A DNA stretch of 64,000 nt from Monosiga brevicollis MX1 (lineage: Eukaryota; Opisthokonta; Choanoflagellata; Craspedida; Salpingoecidae), in contig NW_001865045.1 in NCBI RefSeq assembly GCF_000002865.3, positions 365,545 to 429,544 of the forward strand, read 5' to 3'. The translations under genes and the position numbers were made by a program. This document shows, in pieces, positions 45,934 to 56,814 of this stretch (position 1 is the first letter of the stretch; each line of letters starts with the position of its first letter). The notes below the pieces were generated by a model, which was given only the letters and a program-made list of their open reading frames with translations, did no database searches and was not told the origin of the DNA.

Positions 45934-46005
45934 GGGGTGGTAGCGCAGTGGTAGCGCGTCTGCTTCGCATGCAGAAGGTCCGGGGTTCGATCCCCCGTCA
46001 CTCCA
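45934..46005 (+). tRNA. tRNA-Ala (anticodon CGC)
   Basis: A 72-base cloverleaf with acceptor GGGGTGG/TCACTCC, D arm GCGC..GCGC, anticodon arm TCTGC-TTCGCAT-GCAGA and T arm CGGGG-TTCGATC-CCCCG. Position 3-70 is a G-U pair, the alanine identity element. No CCA is encoded, as in eukaryotes. TTTTTT follows within ten bases as a Pol III terminator. Confidence 0.96.
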
Positions 46006-46122
46006 TGAATTTTTTGCACTACTCAATCATTTTGCTGACATTCTGAATGGCTTACGTTTCGTGCATTCATTGTTGAAGCTGCTTTATATGTGATAGTAGC
46101 GTTAAATAATCTTATCTGAACT

Positions 46123-46194
46123 GGGGTGGTAGCGCAGTGGTAGCGCGTCTGCTTCGCATGCAGAAGGTCCGGGGTTCGATCCCCCGTCACTCCA
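46123..46194 (+). tRNA. tRNA-Ala (anticodon CGC), second copy
   Basis: Identical over its 72 bases to the copy at 45934-46005, including the G3-U70 pair. A run of more than ten T bases begins seven bases after the gene. The sequence between the two copies (46006-46122) is not a repeat of the upstream flank. Confidence 0.96.
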
Positions 46195-46332
46195 TGATTA
46201 TTTTTTTTTTTTGCAGTTCTTTTCGTTTTCTTCAACTGTTGTTGTGGAGGTGTCTTTTTTTTTTCTCTCACAGCCTCAATATCTTATTCATTTATATTAT
46301 AAAATATCACGAAAACTTACAACAACTCGAAA

Positions 46333-46404
46333 GGGGTTATGGCGCAGTGGTAGCGCGTCCGCTTTGCATGCGGAAGGTCTCGGGTTCAATCCCCGATGAC
46401 TCCA
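46333..46404 (+). tRNA. tRNA-Ala (anticodon UGC)
   Basis: Acceptor GGGGTTA/TGACTCC with G3-U70, D arm GCGC..GCGC, anticodon arm TCCGC-TTTGCAT-GCGGA, T arm TCGGG-TTCAATC-CCCGA. It differs from the CGC pair in the acceptor, anticodon and T stems by compensated changes. A T6 tract follows. Confidence 0.96.
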
Positions 46405-46514
46405 CTCGATTTCTTTTTTGTTCTTCAGCAGCTTGAGAGCATTTTGAGGACTTTTTGGAGTATGATCAGTTTATATGGCTTTGTATATTTCGGCTGTCGC
46501 TTACTCGGTCGAGG

Positions 46515-46586
46515 GGGGTTATGGCGCAGTGGTAGCGCGTCCGCTTTGCATGCGGAAGGTCTCGGGTTCAATCCCCGATGACTCCA
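46515..46586 (+). tRNA. tRNA-Ala (anticodon UGC), second copy
   Basis: Identical over 72 bases to the copy at 46333-46404. A T-run of about ten follows seven bases downstream. This is the last of four same-strand alanine tRNA genes within 650 bases. Confidence 0.96.
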
Positions 46587-46881
46587 ACGATCGTTTTTTT
46601 TTTTGGCCGGACAGGAGGAGGCCTGCCTAACTTTTTTTTTTTTTGCTGATGGCAGCCAATGTGATCAGTCTTCCTCTGCAGCTCGACTGTTTGTTCCTGT
46701 TTGATTTGTACGACGGGTCAATTTGTGCTATGATGTGTGCTACGGGTCTTCTCGTTGACTCTACGCGTCGGCGCGCTCAAGTCCTCTCGGGTACTCGGCG
46801 TGCTGCACATCAATTCTATATCAAAGCTGTTGATCGCTCAGCCGCTAGTGGGATGAAAAAGTGAAGCGCGCTATCAATTTG
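46587..46881. other. Gap between tRNA-Ala cluster and CCDC186-like gene
   Basis: About 295 bases with two T-rich tracts and no recognised gene. A short plus-strand open frame at 46643-46861 has no features I would call a protein. Confidence 0.6.
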
Positions 46882-49501
46882 TCAAGCTTTCGTCAGGGCG
46901 TCGATCGTCTCTTTGAGTGCAATGTTTTGCAGCATGGTGTCTTCCAGGACTATGGTGTGCAGGCATGTGCATTCACAGTCAGTGAGTGGGACAAATCGAC
47001 GGGAAAAGGAGTGGATGGAAGGAACCCAGAACCTACCCTCCTGCAGCTTGGCCATGGCCTCTTGGGTCACGGCCTGTTGATGCTGCTGCTGCAAATTCGC
47101 GCCCAACAGCGCTTTAAAGCGAGCCTACCACGCCATGCGCAGGCACCATACCACGTAAGCTCCAATCTCGAGCTAAAGCGGCAGTTTGGGCTTTCCGGGC
47201 TTCAAGCTCACCGAGGCACTACTACTTTGGGGCTGCGACGCGCCCGTCGAGGGCGATGCCAGATGACCCATCTTCTCTCGCAGAAAGTACTGTTGCAAGA
47301 GTTTGTTCTTGTTCTGGCGCACACATCGAACCAGCCAGCCATCACCGACATTGTATCGGGGTCAGTCATCTCACCTCGAGGCGGCACCACTTAGCACGAA
47401 AGCGGTGTACACCATGGATAGTCCGACAAACCTTGATGCTTTCAGTGAGCTCGTTGACGTGAGACTCGAGAAAGTCGACCTTGGCCTGTAAACGCTGGCC
47501 GGGCTGTCCTTTCTCACCCGCGCGCCGACTGCCAAACAGCGAAGCCAACCCCGACGGGGCTGTGGACACTTCTGCCGTCCGCGGTGCCGGCTGCAATGGC
47601 TCAGGCGTCGCTGGAAGCATGCTCACGGTCGGGCCCATGCCTCCCATAGAGTTCATGTCTGTTTCATTGCCCGCGTATCAATAAGCATCTGGGCCTGGCG
47701 CATTCTTGTTACCGCATCGAAGTGCCATACATGTACCTCGCCGTACCTCGGCTATGAATGGAGCTATTGGAAGGTGAATGCAGGGGCTCGTCCACCATGG
47801 AGCCAGTCGAGGCCACGCTCTGTGCATCTTCCTCGGGCTGTCGACTCAGCGAAGCCAACTAGGTGCATACCCGTTCATCATCAGAAGACCAAACGCACCC
47901 CAGATGATGCACATCAGCAAACTGGTAGAGGCGCACGCGCGCGCGCACACACACACACATACGCACTTTCTTCTGCGCCTGCGACAATTGCTTGGCCATG
48001 TCGCGCGTCGTATGAGCATGCTTCTTCTGCTGCAAACGCAAAGACTCCTCCAAATCGCGAAGCTTTTGCTGCATGTCTTGCCGCTGTTGCAGCTCCTCAT
48101 TCAATTGTCCTGTCAGGTAAGTCGCCTCGCTAGTGGCTGAGGCTCGCTCGTCCTCCAGCGCGAGGGCCAATTCGGCCTTTGCCTGTGTCATGTCTTCCAA
48201 GGCCTGTTCCAACTCGGCAAGCTGCTCCTGCAGTTTTGTCTGTTGCTCTTGCAAACTCTCTCTCTGCGAATTATTCCAAGGATACCCCAGTCAGAAGCAA
48301 ACCCGCCATCCGCATCTTGATGTAACACAGCACGTGCCCTAGAGGAATAACCCCTCACCTCTTGTTCCAGCGCCTCAAGATCCGCATCTCGCGTCGTTAA
48401 AAGAGAACGTGCTTCCTGTAACTCAGCAGAAAGCTGTTGCTCCGTCGCCTCCAGCGTGGCCAATCGCGCCTTCATGCCAGTAATGGAGTCCGTACTCCTA
48501 CCGCAGTCGCCACACAGCACAACATCAAAAACATGCCAAATGAAGCATCAAGCGACCGTGGTATCTGCTACAAATAATACAACACCATCGACTCACTTTT
48601 GACTTGCAGTCAAAAGCATTTCACTCTCTCGCTCCAGCGCGTGCCGCGCCGCACGCTCCTGCTCAAGCTCTTGTGTCACTGCCTGCGCCCATCAACATAT
48701 CTGTCAGTCCTCAAGGCCTTTTTTCACTAAACTTGTTTGCAGAGCCAGACCATGAGTCGCGTCATGCGACATGGACCTGCCAACCTGTGTCTGGTCCAGT
48801 TGCAGCCGCATATCCTCTAACGTCGTCTTGAGCTGACTGTTGTGCTGAACGAGGCTGTTTTTTTCAGCCACAACGCTCTCGTGTTTTTGCTCCAACTCTG
48901 CGAGTCGGCTGGCCAACGCTTGACTCTACATGATGAACAATCGCGGTCATCATGATGATGGCGTGTTGTACTGGCCGAAGCAGCATGCCCTGCTCCAACA
49001 CCACCAGTGACAGCCCGACTGGCACTGCAACTGCAACCGCCTTTGAGTACGTACCTCGCTTTTGGCTTTGGTTAAAGTGTCCAAGCGATCAGCCATGGCT
49101 TTCTGCTCCTTATCCAGGGCAGTTCGCAAACGCTGTACTTCTTTTTCCAGCTGCAGTTCAACAGTAGCGATGAGCGCTTGTGAGTCAGCGCCACCATGAG
49201 CGGGCCTGAATCTTTGTGCATTCCAGACCCAACCTTCATTCAAGCCTTGATTTTTTTAATTGAAAGCAGCAACACGCGCGCACCTTTGTACATTCTTTGC
49301 CCTTGTCGGCCAGCGCTTTGGCGTGTGCAGAGCCACTCGCCTTGCCTTCGCTCTTCAGCTGTTTCCATATCAGCAGAGGCAATCCGCGCCGGCAGGTAGC
49401 AAGTGAGGACGCGTGGCCTTGCGTGGCACATACACCTCCCTCCGCCACCCTCAACTTGCATGAAGATCATTGCCGTAAAGCTCATGTAGCAAAGGTTAAG
49501 G

Positions 49502-49548
<47 letters not shown>

Positions 49549-51804
49549 GCTTTGATCTCTTGCTGCGCTTTGCGCATGGCGTCACGTGCACTGCCAGCAT
49601 CTTGCCGTGCTTCCTCCAAGTTGTTGGTGGCCCAGTCCGCCTAGAAGCAAAGTCTCGGGTTACATGACCAGGCTCTGCTCTATCCGTCATGGAAGATTCA
49701 TCCCTTGGTGCCCTGCGCTTGTGACGGCGAGAACAGAGTCGTACCCTAAGTTTGAGGTCGACAATCTCTTGACGAAGTGCAGCTACGTCACCCTGCGCAA
49801 CCTCGAGGTCTGTGCGGGCTTGGTCGGCTGTTGCTTTGAGTTGCTTGATGGTGCTTTCACACTCGCGTACAGTCCCCTTGCGCTGCTCCGCCTCCTCTTG
49901 TGCCTGCAATGTAGACCCAGATGTTACAGAAGTGAGGCAACACCCATCTGAGCACGCTCGGGGCTCAAAAGGCTCGGCATGCGCACCAGCCGCAGCTGAT
50001 CTCGCAGTGTCTGAACATCCTCCACTTCACCCTATACACGTGAATACCCGCATGTGGTCAGCGATAGGTTTAAGCACAAACAAAAAAAAAACCGCCGGGT
50101 GAGCGAAAGTTCAAGGCGAGCTGAACGATACGTGGTTTAAATGCCAGGCAACCCACCAAGTGATCCTGTTGCAAACGTTGAACTTTTTGTTGCAGTATCT
50201 CGAGATCTTGCTGGCATGACGACAGCTGCATCTCCCAAAACACAGAAGATAGGAGCGAGCACGCAAGTCGTTTGAATGGTGTGCAAGGAGTAAGAGAGTC
50301 GGAGCTCCTCTAGTCTGCACGAGCTAGATCGCAAGCCCCCACCTGTTCATTGGCTTCGAGTTCACGCTGTTGAGAGAGCTTGAGTTGGGACGTCAGCTCG
50401 ACCACATCCCCAGCCACTTCGTGTGTGCTAGTTGAGTCGCTCAAAGGCTGCTGTGCAAGTGGCTGTGTAGGCAACTCAGGCTGACTCGTCGTTCTTACGG
50501 TTGCATCACTGTCTGGCTGATTGGCCACGCCCGGGGCGGAGTCGGATGCCGTCTGGCCTTGCGTGGGCTTCATGTGGTCTGAGCTTGTTTCCTCACGAGC
50601 CATCTCCTCTAGTAGATGTACATTGTTCTAGAGATGCAAACCACAGAATCGCCTCATCGTCAGCAGGTTGACCGGGCGGCTGGGCGTGGACAGTCGTTGG
50701 CCGCACCTGTTGAAGTCGCTTGATTTCTGCCTGCAGGCTGCTGTTTTTCTCATTGATGGCAGCCATACTTTTGAAAAAAAAATGGCCCCGTTCGGTTTGG
50801 CATGAGCAGCCATGTGCTCTGATCACGCAGGGGTGCTCGCTGTACTAGAGCGGCTTCACGAAGAGGCGGTAGACCGACTCACCTGCGCTTGTAGACGCGC
50901 CGCTGATCATCCAAATCCAGCTGGAGTGCTTTCACTTGCCGCAGGAGCTGCGCCCGCATGCGTCAGGGAGGAAGGAGGATGCACCCCGCGAAATCAGTGA
51001 GTGCTAAACTTGCGCCGTCACAACATTGAGAGAAGAGAACATCGACCCACACCTGGTCCTTGGATTCCTTGTGCAAGCCGACTTCCTCCTCGAGCTGCTG
51101 CGCCCTCTGCTTCAACTTTTCTATTTCCTTGTCCTACTCATTGGGTTGCGGTTTAGCATGAGTACGCGGCACCAGAGTAGTGGTCGTGATGAAGGTTCAA
51201 TGGAGGTCTCATGATCGGTAGGGCGCGTACTTTGGCTTCAAGCTCGGCGGGTGGTACTGCTTTCACACTTGGCGCCGGGCTCTCTGACACGGACGCGTTG
51301 GATTGGGAACGTCCGCGTCGGAACATGTTGCCCAGCATTTCACTGCGACGAGACGAGCGGTTGTTTGTGCCTTCGGCGCGCTGCCGTTGGATCTATGCAA
51401 CGTGATGGGTATCAGCTGTGCTGTGATCAAGGGCGGTGTGGACGTGAGTTTCTCCAACAACGCACGTGATCTCGGTACTTTTTCTCACGCTCTTTGGCGT
51501 CGAAAAGCTGGTTTTTAAGTTCAGCGAGTTGTTGCTATACGTTTCAAGGCGAGCAAATCAACGTCAGCCCAGGCGAGACCGGCCCCAAGACGCACGGACT
51601 GGTGGCGGCTCGTCGCAAGCGGTGCCATGCACAACGGACCTGGAGGCGAATGAACTCTTCCGTGGAGACCCCCGATTGTGGAATGGCCGCCATGGCGGCC
51701 TGGGTCGCCAGGCTCGTTTCATCTGCTCGAGCATCTGGCCCTGTGTCAGGGGCCGACTCGAGCTCCGCCTCGAGCTCCGCAAGAAGATCGTCATCCTCAT
51801 CCAT
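46882..51804 (-). CDS. CCDC186: Long coiled-coil protein of the CCDC186 (golgin-like) family
   Basis: In animals CCDC186 works with Rab2 at the trans-Golgi in dense-core vesicle maturation and cargo sorting. Start ATGGATGAGGATGAC at 51804 (MDEDDDLLAELEAELE). About 20 short exons, nearly all heptad coiled coil: QLAELKNQLFDAKERE, AAINEKNSSLQAEIKRLQQ, TVRECESTIKQLKATADQA, LQLEKEVQRLRTALDKEQK, RLAELEQKHESVVAEKNSL, MKARLATLEATEQQLSAEL, QEQLAELEQALEDM. A Ser/Arg-rich patch (MFRRGRSQSNASVSES) sits near the N-terminus. The C-terminal blocks are diagnostic: KVDFLESHVNELTESIK, NKLLQQYFLREKMG, and KLQE joined to VLEDTMLQNIALKETIDAL. Human counterparts as I recall them are RVDFLEDHTKQLTEEL, IIQNYILREESG and [20 protein letters not shown]. 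Not every exon boundary was fixed. Confidence 0.78.
49502..49548. repeat. (CA)n microsatellite inside an intron of the CCDC186-like gene
   Basis: About 23 CA units, lying between two coiled-coil exons. Confidence 0.92.
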
Positions 51805-52260
51805 GGTTGAGTTCACTCGTCGCTGTGATGCTCAGCGTTCCGGACACCCACGACGAGCCACGGCCCGGTGCGTGTGGATCAACCTAGCCTGTCCCTCCGC
51901 TCAAGGCATGATGAGCGACCCTCTGCTCTTTCCCGTACCCGGGCTGTGCGCCACTTGCTTCTATAGCGCCAGCTTCTCACTAGATCAAGTTTCCAAGAAA
52001 AAAAAATAAAAATAACTGAAAGTGTGTTGGCGAGCCAAAAATTGCTTTACATTTGGATGCTGGAAATTATTGTTAGCAGGAGCAAGAGACACGCGGTCCA
52101 TTTGGGCGGTGTGCTTCGTTGGGTGGCTTCGGGGCGGCATGGCGGTCCCGAAGTACCCCGTTGCTGAGAAGAAGGGCGTGAGAAGAAGGGCGTTTGACTG
52201 GGAAAGAATGTGCAAATGGGGCGGTGTTGGAAGAGCGTGTCAATTAAGTCGGGTTGGGTA

Positions 52261-53542
52261 TCATAGCTCGTCGTGCCCAAGAATCTTGGCCATTTCGTTG
52301 ATGTCGATCTTCTCGGCTGTGAAATAACAATTCGTGAGCATGAGTGAGCCGTCGACGTCTGTGTGTGCAGCAATGGTGCGTCGTGATGGTTCGGCCAGGA
52401 CATAAGAATGAGCACAGACCTGACTTCAAGTGACGAAGCACCGCGCCCGTGCGGCCGATGATGAAGATTTCTAAGCCGTGTCGGGCGTCGCAGGGCAGGT
52501 TCCAGATGTTGAGCATTGGATGGTGAAACGGACAGTGTTGCATGCATAGAGTCGGGACAGGCGTGCAGGTGAAAGGGTAACACGCATACCAAAATTCCAG
52601 TCGATGGTTGCGCCAGTCTGGTCCAGCAGCCATTTGTAGATAGGGGCTTGTCGAACGCCTTGCACGTCGACTTTGTCAAAGTAGACAAAGTCTGCCTCGT
52701 AATTTGTGAGCCCAAAGTCACGAACCTCCTCCGCGGTACCGGGCTCTTGCCCACCAAACTGCGCGTCCAGTCATGCACCGAAGAAGGCGTTGAAGCAGTA
52801 AGCTCGAGTAGCGCCGCCGTGCATGTAGACATGTTACAGTGTACAAGCCGGGACGCGACGGCGTTGGCGGCGTGGTGGTGGAATGTGACCACAAGCAAGG
52901 GGTGGAAAGGGGTGATAACCTTGTGTGTACCTGGTTGCACGGGAAGGCTAGGACCTCGATGCCGCGCTTGCCAAGGATGCGGATAAGGTGTGACAACTCC
53001 TGTGTGTTGATGCCCAGCGACCATGATCAGAACCACAGCATGAAGCAACAACTGCCTTTATCGTGGCAGTGTACACCTTGATGGACGTGTGGTGAATAGG
53101 CCTGAGCGCAAGTACCTCGTAACGGGGGTCTGTGTAGCCACACTCGCTAGCCACGTTGACCACGAGAAGCACCTGCCAGTGTGTGATCAGCAGGTCAGGC
53201 TCAGCCGATGCCTGGTGGCACGATACCTTGCTTGCCGCATGCGCTGTAGCATGGCGGTTTGTGCTTTGTCACTTTACCTTGCCGCGCAGGCTGGAGAACT
53301 CAAACTCCTTTCCGTCCCAGGTGGTAGCCGTCAGGCCTGTCGTGTGTGTGTGACACGGGTTTGGAAATGCAGTGCAAAGTCGATGTGAGCTTCCTGTGAG
53401 CAGGGGACAGGGGTCACCGAGATACCGGCCACTTGCCGGCATCGTATAAGTTGGCTGGTCCAACGCTAGCCTGGAGCGCGGCGTGTGGTAACAACAGGAC
53501 CGTCAAGCCCAAGACCAGCACACCGCCGACCGTCGTCTGCAT
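52261..53542 (-). CDS. ER-lumenal glutathione peroxidase (GPX7/GPX8-like) with HDEL tail
   Basis: This is a thiol peroxidase; ER members of the family pass peroxide oxidising power to protein disulfide isomerase. Start MQTTVGGVLVLGLTVLLLPHA at 53542 is a signal peptide. Later exons give TTWDGKEFEFSSLRGK, LLVVNVASECGYTD (peroxidatic residue Cys, codon TGT, not Sec), IEVLAFPCNQ and the FGGQEPG block, VYFDKVDVQG, and TIDWNF. The last is joined to EIFIIGRTGAVLRHLKS. Cys, Gln, Trp and Asn of the catalytic tetrad are present. The last exon (52316-52261) ends KIDINEMAKILGHDEL and stop, so the protein carries the ER retrieval signal HDEL. The junction between exon 1 and the domain was not fully resolved. 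Confidence 0.88.
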
Positions 53543-54492
53543 CTTGAATTTTCGCGGAAAAAATGCAGTTCAGTCGCTTCTTGATTTCTCATAATTTCTT
53601 GTGAATTTAAGGTCTATTTTGTTGCATTTTACGGTCTGATCTTTCGCCGTACTATCGCTGTCGTGGTATCAAAGTACGCGTGTCATGGTGGTCGAGGCGG
53701 TGTTGGCTGGGTGTACGAGTATGAGACCAGTCTAGTCCCATGCGCGCAACGCCGCTTATCACCAGGCATCCCCGTGTTTGCTTTTTTTTTTTTTTTGCTT
53801 GCTATGCTGCAAAGTGCTCCCACACCGTCGTCGGTCCACTGATTTCCTCGGGCCTCATCTGTGATGGCCTGTTCCGATGGGACCTGCTCTGCTCAACCTT
53901 CATCTGCACCGATCTGGTCTGGGGCCTGTGCTTCGGGCCTGATGCGCAAGGCACCAGTGCGTGCTACTCAAATCCAAAAAAAAAAGTCAGCTTACACCAT
54001 TGGAAGAAGAGTATCAATTGATAGAGACGAAGGAAACAGAAGAACAAGGAAAGGTCGTTGGCGAGCGTCCGGCCAAAGCAGTGGGAGCGGAAGGACTCAG
54101 CCTGCAAACACGGAACATGACGACAGAAAGCCAAAGACGACACAGCCGCGCGGCGGCATGACCATATACCACCAGGTCGGGTTACAAGCGCGGCGGGCAT
54201 CTTGTCTGCGGCATGACTGTAGAGCAGGGGCGTCGCATGACATCAGGCAACGGGATGCAAGCACGGTGCACCCATGGCCCGACACGCGAGCAGCAAAAAC
54301 CGAGCAAAATAAGTGAACCGGTGACTGACCTCTGGTCTGATTGGAGGAGCTGGTGTTCGTCTGCAAGGATGCATAGCGTCGATCTGCACCGACAGGCTCT
54401 CTGCACAACAGACAGTGACCGCGAGGCCGCATGAGTCACCCAAGAGAAGCAAGGAAAGTGCCACATCGCAACGATAGACGCGTAGCTCATTT
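53543..54492. other. Gap between the ER peroxidase and RCAN genes
   Basis: About 950 bases. It includes the peroxidase promoter, a T14 tract near 53780 and A-rich sequence near 53975. A minus-strand frame is open from the RCAN exon down to 54182 and may include its true C-terminus. No other gene was recognised. Confidence 0.45.
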
Positions 54493-55534
54493 TTTTTTGG
54501 GTTGACAAAACGCACATGACAATTTGAGGGGCCGTGGTTCGCCTCGGAGGCGCGGCAGTCGACACACGAGGCAACTGCTCTGGCTCAGATGCAGCAGGCT
54601 CGCTTGACTCGGCCGCGTCCGTCGCGACGCAGTTGGTGAGCGTAATGATGGGCTGCTGAACATCGCCTTCGGGCTGGTGAAGCACATGGGGTGTATTGGG
54701 CTCAAGCGACATAAGCGCGTCCACCAAGGCGTGGTTGACGACCGGTGGCTCCTCATGGCTGGGCTCCCAGCCAATGGGCGGCGAGGCCGGCGGAGAAATG
54801 AGGAACTGCTTGGTCGGCGCAGGTACTTCTAAATGGCTCCCACGGCCAGCGTCAAGCTCCTGAGGAGGAAGTAGGGACAATCACGTCCAAAAGGGGGGGT
54901 CATATCAGGGCAAACAACACACAAGGCAGCAAGATGGCACAAGTCGCGGCAACTGGTCACAGAAGCAAAGGACCACCACAGGCCAGGTCATCGGCAGAAG
55001 CCACCGCCATCAGTCTGCCGCACCTTGGCGAAATGAGCCTCAAAGCAAGCATCTGCATAGTCCTTGTTGTTCAGATACATGCGTGCGCGGGCGGCGTCCT
55101 GCACCGAGCCATAGACCAGGCGGACGCGACTGTGGTCTAAAATCACGGTTGCAAGGCCGGCAAGATGGAAGTCAAGACGAGTAAGTCAAGGTAAATCGCC
55201 CACACATGGCGTGCTCAGGAAGAGAGGCAAGGAAAGGAGGGCGGAACGCACCCTCATCGGCCACAACACGTTGCAAGTCACCGTACAGGTAGGCGTCAGT
55301 CAACAGCAATTCCTGCACGAGGGAAACCGGTGTAAACAACCAAAAAAAGAAAAAGCGGGGCAAGCACAGGTCCTTAGTCTGCGCCTGGCCCCCACGCATG
55401 CAAGCAGCATGCAAGCGTACCAGTAAGGGGTTGCTGAGCTGGGCGTCTGTCGAACACAGGACCATGCAGGAGGGTTCGCCCTGTGTGGCGGCTGGCACTT
55501 CGGCAAAAGCCACCCGAAGTTCGACCGTGGCCAT
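54493..55534 (-). CDS. RCAN: Regulator of calcineurin (calcipressin, RCAN)
   Basis: RCAN binds and tunes the Ca2+/calmodulin-dependent phosphatase calcineurin. Start MATVELRVAFAEVPA at 55534 in strong context (GCCATGGCC). An RRM-like domain follows, split over exons (CMVLCSTDAQLSNPLL, ELLLTDAYLYGDL, VRLVYGSVQDAARARMYLNN). An exon from 54859 then encodes PAPTKQFLISPPASPPIGWE and PPVVNHALVDAL, the RCAN signature (FLISPPASPP, identical to human). Towards the end, APQIVMCVL sits where human RCAN1 has PSVVVHVCE, a PxIxIT-type calcineurin docking site. A longer, Glu/Ser/Ala-rich linker separates the two. The 3' end is uncertain: the frame remains open to 54182, and the RCAN-like part ends near 54493. 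Confidence 0.88.
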
Positions 55535-55960
55535 GGCGGAGGCGGGGCGGCACCCAACCACGAGTCTGGGTCGACGCACCATGTCCACCAAACGCAGACG
55601 CATGGCAGCAGACAATGTAACAATGGGGCGAGGGCAGACACGGGCGAGGGCAGACACGGGCGACGGCAGGCAGAGGCATGCCATGAGCAAAATGAACTGA
55701 CACGTGAGTCGGCCGACATCCATACCCCTCTCCGTGACAACTCGCGCATGAATGGCGTGTGTGCCGTGCCATTTTCACTGACCACCACGTCATGCACATA
55801 CCAAGCACCCTGTTTGGCACAGGACAGCACAGGACAGCACCCGTTCAACGCTCGGCTCAGCACCGTCCAAGCCGAAGGATGATGTCGGGTCAGCAGTTTG
55901 ATCGTATCCAACCGCACTGCTCTTTTAAAGAATGATGACTCGAACCATGATGGAGTCCTT

Positions 55961-56764
55961 TCAAGCGTCAAGAGAAGTAACAGAGAGAGAGAGAGAGAGA
56001 AGAGAAGCGAGAGAGAAGCGAGAGAGAGAACAGAGACAAGAGAGGGAGAAGCGAGAGAGAGCAGCGAGAGACACACACATCGAAGAGATTGGAGAGATTC
56101 GAGAGAGTAAAACGTTGATGCGACAGCATAGCAGCAAAAAAAACAAAAGAATAGATGACATCGTCAACAACAACATGATTGTCTGACAATATAAGAAGAC
56201 GAAGTCAGTCAGAAGAAACAAAGCGGAATGAAGAAAAGTGTGACATTTGTCACTGTATCGCTTGTACACTTTTTTCTTTTTGCCATCACGGAATTTTTTT
56301 TTCGTTTTTTTCTCGGGGAAACTCGCACGGCGCACGGCGGAGCTGGGAGTAGAGGACGGGACGTTGGGTCCAGGCACACCGGCATCAGGGGCCGAATCCT
56401 GGTGTGGAGCGTCAACATTGAGAAGAGGTGTTTTCCATGTGGACGTCTGGACGCTAATAATGACATTGTACTCTTCTTGATTCCTTGCTGGTGGACACTG
56501 CACGATCATCGCCTTGTTGCCGGACCCATCTCCCCAGGTGTGTCGCGTGGTGTGCTGGCGATCCAGGACGACAAGATGGCAGCCCGGACGTATCATGATG
56601 GTAGCTATGGCCAGCGTGCCGTCTACGGTCAGGTCAAAGTGCCCCCACTTCCCGTTTTTCACGAACACAAGCCGGTCAAGCCGGTCAGCAGCCGCAGGTG
56701 TCGGTACGCCCTTGCCCGTTTTTGCCCGTGCCTCTTCCCCCACGATCACCGCTGATGGGCTCAT
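55961..56764 (-). CDS. Unrecognised protein (N-terminal ~190 residues look coding)
   Basis: Start ATGAGCCCATCAGCG at 56764. The first 190 codons have normal codon use and folded-protein character: VFVKNGKWGHFDLTVDG, ATIMIRPGCHLVVLDRQHT, YNVIISVQTSTWKTPLL, then a Pro/Ser linker and a Lys-rich stretch (KKTKKKF, GKKKKVYKRY). No family is recognised. The remaining frame crosses AT-rich sequence and the antisense of a GA repeat (LSLSL-type), so the true end is probably near 56200 or lies beyond a splice. The start lies about 50 bases from the membrane-anchor exon of the GalNAc-transferase on the other strand. Confidence 0.45.
   Translation of the reverse strand: MSPSAVIVGEEARAKTGKGVPTPAAADRLDRLVFVKNGKWGHFDLTVDGTLAIATIMIRPGCHLVVLDRQHTTRHTWGDGSGNKAMIVQCPPARNQEEYNVIISVQTSTWKTPLLNVDAPHQDSAPDAGVPGPNVPSSTPSSAVRRASFPEKKTKKKFRDGKKKKVYKRYSDKCHTFLHSALFLLTDFVFLYCQTIMLLLTMSSILLFFLLLCCRINVLLSRISPISSMCVSLAALSRFSLSCLCSLSRFSLASLLSLSLSVTSLDA
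55979..56110. repeat. Imperfect GAGA / GAGATT repeat
   Basis: Purine-rich GAGAGA units with AGCGAGA and GAGATTC variants. A related GAGATTC-type repeat lies at 61711-61806. Confidence 0.85.
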
Positions 56765-56814
56765 CGATACGCTCTCAATGACAACTACCTGGCTCGTGGC
56801 ATCAGAGGGCCCAG

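Noticed and set aside
45934-46271. Minus-strand frames across the tRNA genes with a GDRTPDLLHAKQTRYHCATTP-like peptide
   Set aside because: This is the antisense translation of tRNA genes, a well-known artefact; the sequence folds as tRNA-Ala.
52261-53542. Selenocysteine glutathione peroxidase
   Set aside because: The peroxidatic codon in VASECGYTD is TGT (Cys), not TGA, so no selenocysteine insertion is implied.
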